NCBI GenBank assembly: GCA_002633025.1
Contig: NMRB01000964.1
Location: 63,048 to 127,047 of the forward strand
DNA length: 64,000 bases
Direction of reading: 5' to 3'
DNA from: Notospermus geniculatus
Lineage: Eukaryota > Nemertea > Pilidiophora > Heteronemertea > Lineidae
In this document: positions 57,380 through 64,000 of the stretch, in pieces
How positions within the stretch are numbered: the stretch's first letter is position 1
Layout: every line of letters starts with the position of its first letter
The notes under the pieces: model-generated
Seen by the model: the letters and a program-made list of their open reading frames with translations, nothing else
Databases searched by the model: none
Told to the model about the DNA's origin: nothing
Program-made: the position numbers and the translations under genes

Positions 57380-58286
57380 TACAGTCTTTCAAATAAGTAA
57401 ATGGACAGCGTGTTTTTCAAATATATCCGCGATAAAACAAGATATTTGGATGCGGTTTTCAACATAATGTGGTATCATTACCTGGTCATATATCTCATGT
57501 ATTTGGGTCAACCTAATTTTAACCCTTTGTTATGTAACACGCAATTTAAAAAAGGTCCAAAAGTCAACTTTTTTATTTCAAGTTTTTTTCAGCAGAATTC
57601 ACAGTGTTGTGATGAGGTGATTGATAATGAGAGTTTTTGCGAAAAAAAATATTGAAAATGTTTTCCGTTTCCGTAATATCTCAAAATATCAAAATTTGAG
57701 ATTTTTGAAATTTTGATATATTCGATCATTTTTCAAAGTCATTTGGTAACATTCATTCCCTGGTGATAACTTATGCAATTTTTGAATGCTTTTTTCACTT
57801 AAATGTCATGATATTCAGCCTCTTTATTCAGCCTCCAGATTTCACATCATATTTTCAGCTGATTCGGTAATGGAAACACGTGGAAAATTTCATAGCCATC
57901 TTGTTATCATGTCTGGCAGCGAATAACAGCAACAAAATATTCAATATCTCAAAACATCAAAAATCCCAGATTTTGATATTTTGAGATATCACGAAAAAGA
58001 CAACAGATTTCACTGATTTTTTTGGCAAAGAGTCTTTAATGTCGATCACCTGATCGCATCAATGCCAAATCTGTTGAAAAAAATTAGAAATAAAAAAGTA
58101 AATTTATGGACCTTTTTTAAATTACCTGTTACATAACAACGGGTTAAAATTAGGTTGACCCAAATAAATGAGGTATATGACCAAGTAAGTATACTACACT
58201 ATGTTGAAAACCGCATCAAATTATCTTGTTTTATCTCGGAGATATTTGAAAAACACGCTGTCCATTTACTTATTTGAAAGACTGTA
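57380..58286. mobile_element. TACAGTCTTTCAAATAAG long-TIR element
   Basis: The 907 bp element has TA at both ends and TIRs of about 190 bp starting CAGTCTTTCAAATAAGTAAA. Two further AT-rich hairpins lie inside (around 57675-57725 and 57940-57990), both built from aatatctcaaaa(t/c)atcaaaa. The termini are typical of Tc1/mariner. No transposase; the 84-codon frame at 57401 is arm sequence. Confidence 0.9.
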
Positions 58287-58324
58287 CACTCGGCAGAGTT
58301 TTGAACACTCTAACGAGACTCATT

Positions 58325-58588
58325 GGGTCGTATTTTAGAAGCTTCCTTAACTCTAAGGTTTATCTTTACCTACATGTATTGGCTGGTATCAAAAATATTT
58401 TTTGCTGATATTCATGAAAGATTTACTTCAACTTTTGCAGTACATTTACATTGTACCTCGCTGTGCAAATCTTAAGTAAAATCATTTGCTAACTTTTATG
58501 AATACATGTACCAGCCATTGTTTGCAGGGCAGAATACAAAAGTTTAAAGTGGACCTTAGAGTTTTGAAGGCTTCTAGAAAACGGGCCA
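58325..58588. mobile_element. GGGTCGTATTTTAGAAG MITE, interrupted
   Basis: Outer arms GGGTCGTATTTTAGAAGC and cttctagaaaacgggcc pair; inner cttaactctaaggt pairs with accttagag. Family of 30585-30703. A second MITE is nested. Confidence 0.82.
58378..58520. mobile_element. GGCTGGTATNNA MITE, nested
   Basis: Relative of 46052-46176: ggctggtat left, ataccagcc right, centre with ctgtgcaaatcttaagtaaaa. It has TACATGTA at 58503 where 46165 has TA. Confidence 0.82.
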
Positions 58589-58945
58589 TTCTCTGACTTG
58601 GTGCCTTGGAATAAAGGGTAGACTTTTTGCAACTGACTTCAAGCCAAGTAGACGGCGCTCATTATTGAACTAAGTGAACATCAAACAATCAAGGAACGCG
58701 ATCGTTACGCATTTATTGGGATGTCAATACACTTATACGCCTTGACATTCCTTCAAACCATTCAACGAACCAGAAATAATGAAAAGACCATAAAGGAATG
58801 AAACAAAGCTGTAAAGCCTGATGATTGGGCATTTCGATAAAGTTGTCCCGTACGATGTCATTAATAAACGAGGCACACTAAACGCTAGGTCGTAATTGCC
58901 CGTCGATCCGTGGCTAATTGTCGCCAGGAGGGCGTATGATGCTAA
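58589..58945. other. No gene seen
   Basis: Unique-looking sequence, no exon recognised. Confidence 0.4.
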
Positions 58946-59351
58946 TAGAGAGGTTGCGCAGCTTTCCGACTCCGACTCCGACTTCAACTACGAGAATGAA
59001 TTGCAGTCCGCTATGGACATCCTTGATAAAAACGATTTGATAGACGTTTTCAAATCGTCAAACACCATAAACTGAAGGCAGAAAAAGTTGGCCTTATAAA
59101 TCGAAAGTGCGGATAAATAATGAATATTGAAGTCGTAATCCTAGTCGTTACGACCTGAAACACGACTGGAATATTTGCGATTTACGTGCACTTCCGATTA
59201 CGAGTCATAATTATTCAGCCACAAAGTTACGGCATTTTACGATTTGCAAACGTCTATCAAATCGTTTTAATCAATGATGTCTACAGCGGACTGCAATTCA
59301 TTCTGGTAGTTGAAGCCGGAGTCGGAGTCGGAAAGCTGCGCAACCTTTCTA
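58946..59351. mobile_element. TAGARAGGTTGCGCAGC MITE
   Basis: TIRs of about 75 bp start TAGAGAGGTTGCGCAGC and TAGAAAGGTTGCGCAGC, with TA flanks, and contain a (CCGACT)n run. A second arm pair (gatagacgtttxcaaatcgt) lies inside. 406 bp, non-coding. Confidence 0.9.
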
Positions 59352-59477
59352 ATAGTTGATGTCATGGGACCGTAAATGTACTGCAGGATGCACGGTATTT
59401 AACTCGACGAGACTGGAAGGAGGGGAACCATAGTCACTCATTTCGGACCCCTGCATGCCACAAATTCGATGATGCTA

Positions 59478-59611
59478 AAGTCGCCCCTCCACGTGACAGG
59501 TTTCTCTCGAAAGTTTGCTGTCAGATAGTCAATTATTGCTCTCAGACAGCAATATAAATTGACTATCTGACAGCAAACTTTCGATAGAAAACTGTCACGT
59601 GGAGCGGCGCC
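59478..59611. mobile_element. GGCGCCGCT element, copy 2
   Basis: It matches 51801-51930 in ccacgtgacag, tttgctgtcagatagtcaat and the GGCGCC right end followed by TTAA (59612-59615). The left end has decayed (gtcgcccct). Confidence 0.82.
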
Positions 59612-59615
59612 TTAA

Positions 59616-60123
59616 GTAGCTGGATCACCTGCAAAAAGTGTCAGAAAATTCCTGTACACTAACAAACAGTGAAGCAAAGTATGATCAGGGTTGGGTAGCG
59701 TACATCTTTCGATGGGATTTTAGAACAATTTTCCACCAGTCGTAAGATAGATAAGTAATGACCCCGTCCTCTCAGTAAAAGATTATCGGAACTTTGGCTA
59801 CACGTCTTCTCTCATCATCTTCTGAGCGTTCCTTCCGTTGCCACTGCCACAAGACCCGATGTCCTCTATTATCGCCTAACGATGTCACTCAATTCAGATT
59901 AGAGTGTGGTCATCAGTGAGCTAGCGAGGCCGACAAGTAATGAAGTGGGCGATGGTGAGTGAATACCGATGTTGGTGAGCGGGTGAAGTGTCATTGATAT
60001 ATACATAGGAACAAATAGCGATGTATGGACACAATGAAAGACACATACATGAGCTGTCAAAACTTTCGTTCAGCAGACAGGCGTCGATATTTACCAAACT
60101 GAAACTGCTATATTACAAGTGGC
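59616..60123. other. No gene seen
   Basis: Unique-looking sequence, no exon recognised. Confidence 0.4.
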
Positions 60124-60650
60124 AAATGGGTTGGTTCAAAACCTGGCACTGGCACTGGCACTGGCCCTTACCCCAGTATGCATATTGGTCTGCAGACATG
60201 GCTATCTCTGTCAGAACAGGGACCGTCTCAACACCATCACTGTTGGTGACTTCACTTAAAGGGGATCTCTGCTAGATCAGGGGCGCTTTCCTTTAGCGAG
60301 TTCGATTTCCTCGCGCTTACTCGCGGGAGCTTCTTTTTTCAGAACGTCACCACTCGCGCTTTACTAGGGCTAGCCCAGGATGAGCCCCGGTCACTTGGGG
60401 GCGAGTATCACACCATCCATCGTGAGGGAGTACGCTTCAGACCAGAATCACGGCTGCGGGGCTGCTGGGCTGTTTGAAAAAAAAAACCTAACACCGTTTA
60501 TAAATTTTTTTCAACATAATTGATCCATGTTAAACTTGTTTGCCCTATTACCAGTATCTTCCCAAATAATAACTGTAACGTAAATATACCTTTTTTTCAT
60601 GATTTCTGGCCATAATAGGATGCCAGTGCCAGGTTTAGAACCAACCCATT
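60124..60650. mobile_element. AATGGGTTGGTTC element
   Basis: The ends AATGGGTTGGTTC and GAACCAACCCATT pair, followed by repeated ctggcactggcac. 527 bp, no coding content seen. Confidence 0.82.
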
Positions 60651-61255
60651 ACAAGTTCTTCGTAAATCACGAGTAATGCAATTCGTCTAGCCCTGGGCTC
60701 TCCACCTCATTTTGAGAGGAAATGGTTCTCGTCAAAGTAATGAGGTGACGGCGGGTACACTCCGGCTTGTGATGTTCAAATGCACAACTAGCCGTTAGGT
60801 ACACACGTCATGTGTTTTCCCATTAGAGTTCCACAACACGCTATGCAAGTAATTACTGGTTGTGGACCTTGGGGCTTTTTCTTGTAAGCAGTAAAGAGGA
60901 CACATGGCACCTTTTTATATAGCTGTTCTACTATAACCTGATGACAGCAGGAACTGGCGAGAAAACATCATGGACAACACTAGGCGTCTCCTCAATAAAA
61001 TGTGATGCTTATCAGCCTACTTCTTTGGAATTTATATATTAGTGAAGTAAAGCTTCAAATCCGCTATTGTACTACATGTCTGACAGTACAGAGATGCTAC
61101 TTTCAACATAGCAGGTACACCATTAATGACCAAATGTGACCCGCCACAGCAGGCATCCAGGAGATAAAGGAAAAAAAGTAAACACTCAGATTTTACAAAA
61201 ACAGAAATAATCCTAGGCCTACACTTTTAGAAATAACGGAGGATTTTACAGAAAA
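60651..61255. other. No gene seen
   Basis: Unique-looking sequence; one TAGGCCTA near 61213. Confidence 0.4.
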
Positions 61256-61256
61256 T

Positions 61257-61460
61257 CCTGCAGCAGAGTTTCAGGACGTCAGCTGTAAAATTACAGACAC
61301 AAAGAAATGTTAACAGAGACTTGACTGGAGGATGACCAAATTATATTTCATACGTTCTCAGAAAGCATCATTCTGGACAGTCCAAGTCCAACTAATACTG
61401 GAAAACATAAATCACACCATATGTAAATTTACGGAAGTTCCTGAAACTCTGCTGCAGGCA
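61257..61460. repeat. Inverted repeat CCTGCAGCAGAGTTTCAGGA
   Basis: A 20-base arm at about 61258-61277 recurs inverted at about 61439-61458, with weak pairing outside it (ttacagaaa/tctgtcaaaat). Probably a decayed MITE. Confidence 0.65.
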
Positions 61461-62057
61461 ATCTCTGTCAAAATATTACAAAAATTTCTACCAGTGTACT
61501 GAAATTGACAAAACGTTGAGATCTCAACCTGCCAACTTCAGAGCGACTTAGTCCTGGTTTTGCAGTGACTGGTCACAGAATAACAGAATAGTCAATTAGT
61601 GTCTGGTCGTGACTCTTGACAGTAGAACCGAGAGAATGACATATAGATGACACGATGTCGTCATTTCCTTTCGTGGTACTGGCATCATACAACACAAATC
61701 ATGACATTCTCTCTCATTGTCCCTCGGAATCGTGTCCGTACAGGTGGATGAACTGAGACAGTACCTCTGTTGTCTTAATAAGACCTCATCCAATCTCCGA
61801 CGGCCAATACATTACAAAGAAAAAGAAACCTGCATCATCAGAGAGGAGGAAAAAATGCCCTGCGTTATTGATCAGCCGAGGAAAAATCTCAAGGGAACAC
61901 TACAGAGTTGTAATTACTCTGGACATGTATTCCCTTTGAAAGAATTCGTGGCCAACAGTGTGAAATTACCTCGCGTTGATTGAACGAATGCGGTTGATGC
62001 GGCGAGATACTGAGTGATGAGAGATCTCAATTGACCTTTACACAACTGGTTGGTGCC
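61461..62057. other. No gene seen
   Basis: Unique-looking sequence with overlapping short frames only. Confidence 0.4.
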
Positions 62058-62189
62058 CAGGGGTGGCCGCATAGAAACTCCGCCAGTGCTTCGACAGCCT
62101 ATCGGTGTTAAAATGCATGGAAAAATGTACAGCACTATCGGCAGATGGGCTCCGCTAGCGCTAGCGGAGTTTCTATGCGGCCACCCCTG
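62058..62189. mobile_element. CAGGGGTGGCCGCATAG MITE
   Basis: TIRs CAGGGGTGGCCGCATAGAAA pair over 26 bp; 132 bp total. A TCCGCTAGCGCTAGCGGA palindrome adjoins the right arm. hAT-like ends, but no 8 bp duplication visible. Confidence 0.85.
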
Positions 62190-62600
62190 CTCTTCACCAG
62201 TCAGGAGAAAACGCTTCCTTTTTCGCAGGCCTCTCAATTATATCAGGTCCTCTACACCCTCAATTTCAGTCATGAATTTGGGCACTTCGTCATCTGCTGA
62301 ATTTGGGCTCCAATAACCGTGATTTCGGTAATCACCACACCAAGAATGGGGACCCTAGCCCACTGCCTCAATAGGTGTCACTAGTGGTTAAAACTATTGA
62401 AATGAAACTGACATCCCGGTCCTGATCTATTTCCCACACAAATGGCGTCCACTGTATAGGGCCGTGTTTCGGTGTGCTGCCCTCTATCGATCCCCAGTGC
62501 ATTATTTTTACACTTTCTTGGGCTACTATGTCATTTTAGAAGCAAAATGCAGAAGTAAATTACAGCATTTTTGAGGATCAGAAAACCCATATATATAAGG
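62190..62600. other. No gene seen
   Basis: Unique-looking sequence, no exon recognised. Confidence 0.4.
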
Positions 62601-62926
62601 CCGCGTATCCATAGGCTGTTCGGTTCCTTTGTGGCATGTTTTCTTGTTCCCTGTTCGCTTGTGACCTTGTGACGCACCACAGAGAGAATGAACCATTGAT
62701 TTGCTTACTGGCCGTTCCCATAGGGCACAAGGCATGGGACCTGTTTCATAAAGTGACTTTAAGGTAATGGTACCTTTGACCAAATGGAAAATGCACTGAG
62801 TTAATGGTAAATGGTACCATTAGCTTAAAATCACTTTATGAAACAGGCCCCAGGTCTTATTGTCCTAACGGCTCAAGTCCACGGAACAAGGGAACATGCC
62901 ACAAGCGAACAGTCTATGGATACGCA
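62601..62926. mobile_element. GCGTATCCATAG MITE, interrupted
   Basis: The arms GCGTATCCATAG and CTATGGATACGC pair and continue (tgttcg, gtggcatgtt, cttgttcc). A 116 bp MITE is nested near the centre. Confidence 0.85.
62736..62851. mobile_element. GGGRCCTGTTTCATAAAGTG MITE, nested
   Basis: The ends gggacctgtttcataaagtg and cactttatgaaacaggccc pair; central atggtacc words pair as well. Inserted in the GCGTATCC element. Confidence 0.88.
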
Positions 62927-63644
62927 TCGTAAAAGGCCATTTACCTAGATTGTCGACTCGATCCACATGCAATTTTCCTCTTTCCCTGACCGGTTGGTCG
63001 GAATACGGACTAATGTGTCTTGTCCATGCTCTCAGACCATGAATTACATTATAATGTACGTCTTCCACTTCTGTCAAAGAGCGAATTGCATCTCAATCAA
63101 TGACGACTTGGCAGACTACAGGAATGATAGTCCACTTACACGAAACAACTTAACCGGGTCATTTCACCCATTGCCAAATATCCAGTCGGCGGTAATGGCC
63201 TCTGCAACCAGTTCCAGCGTGGATGCTGCCCGCGATACCGATCGAACAGCGAAAACGTGCAGGCGCATAAATGAATTTAATAAATAGAATGTGGAAGCTT
63301 ATCCACTGTCAAAGGAGTAGATTAGAAGCATCGTATTTGTACAAGGAGAAGTGGATATTCTCCCTTGGAAGCTTGCGAATGCTCAGTGATGGAGAACTGC
63401 GTGTAGATAAACGATGCCCACTAAATGAAATTGGCATTTTTTCCTGTCAAACCACGCACAGCTGAACGATAACGAGGCAACCAAATAGATCTCAAGCGAA
63501 GAACTGATTAATTATTTCATTCGCGATGAAAAAATTTCAAAGACCATTATACACCCTCCTGATCGTTCATATCTAGCAGGCCTCACACTACACTCCTTTC
63601 GCAGTGTCTTCTCACTCATATGGCAAGCCGTTTGTCCATTAAAT
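62927..63644. other. No gene seen
   Basis: A 106-codon plus-strand frame (62967-63287) shows no domain. No repeat recognised. Confidence 0.4.
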
Positions 63645-64000
63645 AAAAGAACCTTGTTTTTTAGTAAAAAACCTTGTTTTTCTCTTGGAAAACCTTGTTT
63701 TTCTCTTAAAATACCTTGTTCTTTTTAAAAAACCTAGTTTTTCTGTTGAAATACCTAGTTTTTCGTTTCTGTCGCTGAAAAACATGGTAATACTGATAAA
63801 AAACCATGTTTTTCTAGAGAAGAACAAGGATTTCTTACCGTACGTATAAAAACTTGGTACTTTTGGTGAAAAACAAGGTTTTTCTACTATTACCATGTTT
63901 TTACAACAAGATGAGAGGAAAACCTTGTTTTTCTAAAAAAACTTTGTTTTTCTGCAGAAAAACATGGTTTTTTAAAGAAAACCTTGTTTTTCTAAAAAAA
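63645..64000. repeat. AACCTTGTTTTTCT minisatellite, both orientations
   Basis: Variants of aaaaccttgtttttct recur every 18-24 bases to the window end. Near 63774-63880 several units appear inverted (gaaaaacaaggttttt, gaaaaacatgg). The 85-codon minus-strand frame (63639-63896) is periodic because of the repeat. The array continues past the window. Confidence 0.88.

Overview
This window looks like non-coding, transposon-saturated DNA from an animal nuclear genome. Long open frames are almost absent, there are no operons, and nearly all recognisable structure is mobile DNA: short palindromic MITEs, TA- and TTAA-flanked DNA transposons, tRNA-derived SINEs and pieces of LINEs. The palindromic octamers TACATGTA (35 exact copies by eye) and TAGGCCTA (10 copies) are far more common than chance. 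Together with high repeat polymorphism this fits a marine invertebrate, perhaps a deuterostome such as an echinoderm, hemichordate or amphioxus; the phylum is a weak inference. No complete host gene was found.

Layout. 1-5289 holds MITEs at 994, 1961 and 3656, and a TA-flanked element at 4499 broken by a LINE reverse-transcriptase fragment and a one-base gap (5290). 5291-9475 is a 2.1 kb tandem duplication with a LINE 3' tail at the junction. 9476-23175 carries about ten MITE or DNA-transposon insertions, several nested, and one SINE interrupted by a MITE. 23176-31730 (copy A) and 34416-43587 (copy B) are a large direct duplication. They flank a 2.7 kb spacer holding an open LINE ORF1 (32002-32991) that runs into an 840-base gap. 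43588-64000 is again MITE-rich: two more SINEs, two chains of elements stacked in TTAA sites (50.4-50.8 and 51.5-51.9 kb), a LINE RNase H remnant, a 907 bp long-TIR element, nested palindromic MITEs and a degenerate minisatellite at the window end.

Relationships. The duplicated segments act as natural filled/empty-site pairs. A 1168 bp TTAA element sits only in copy B and a 781 bp TTAA element only in copy A. The same comparison shows a recurring six-base difference: a TA in one copy is TACATGTA (five loci) or TAGGCCTA (one locus) in the other. These octamers equal TA-CA-TG-TA and TA-GG-CC-TA. They are what excision of TA-target elements whose ends start CA or GG would leave, and elements with both kinds of ends are present here. 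This is the most interesting signal in the window. A second candidate is a foldback element carrying a THAP zinc-finger exon and clustered TTCAAGCTTGAA palindromes; its copy-B version has lost the start codon and key THAP residues.
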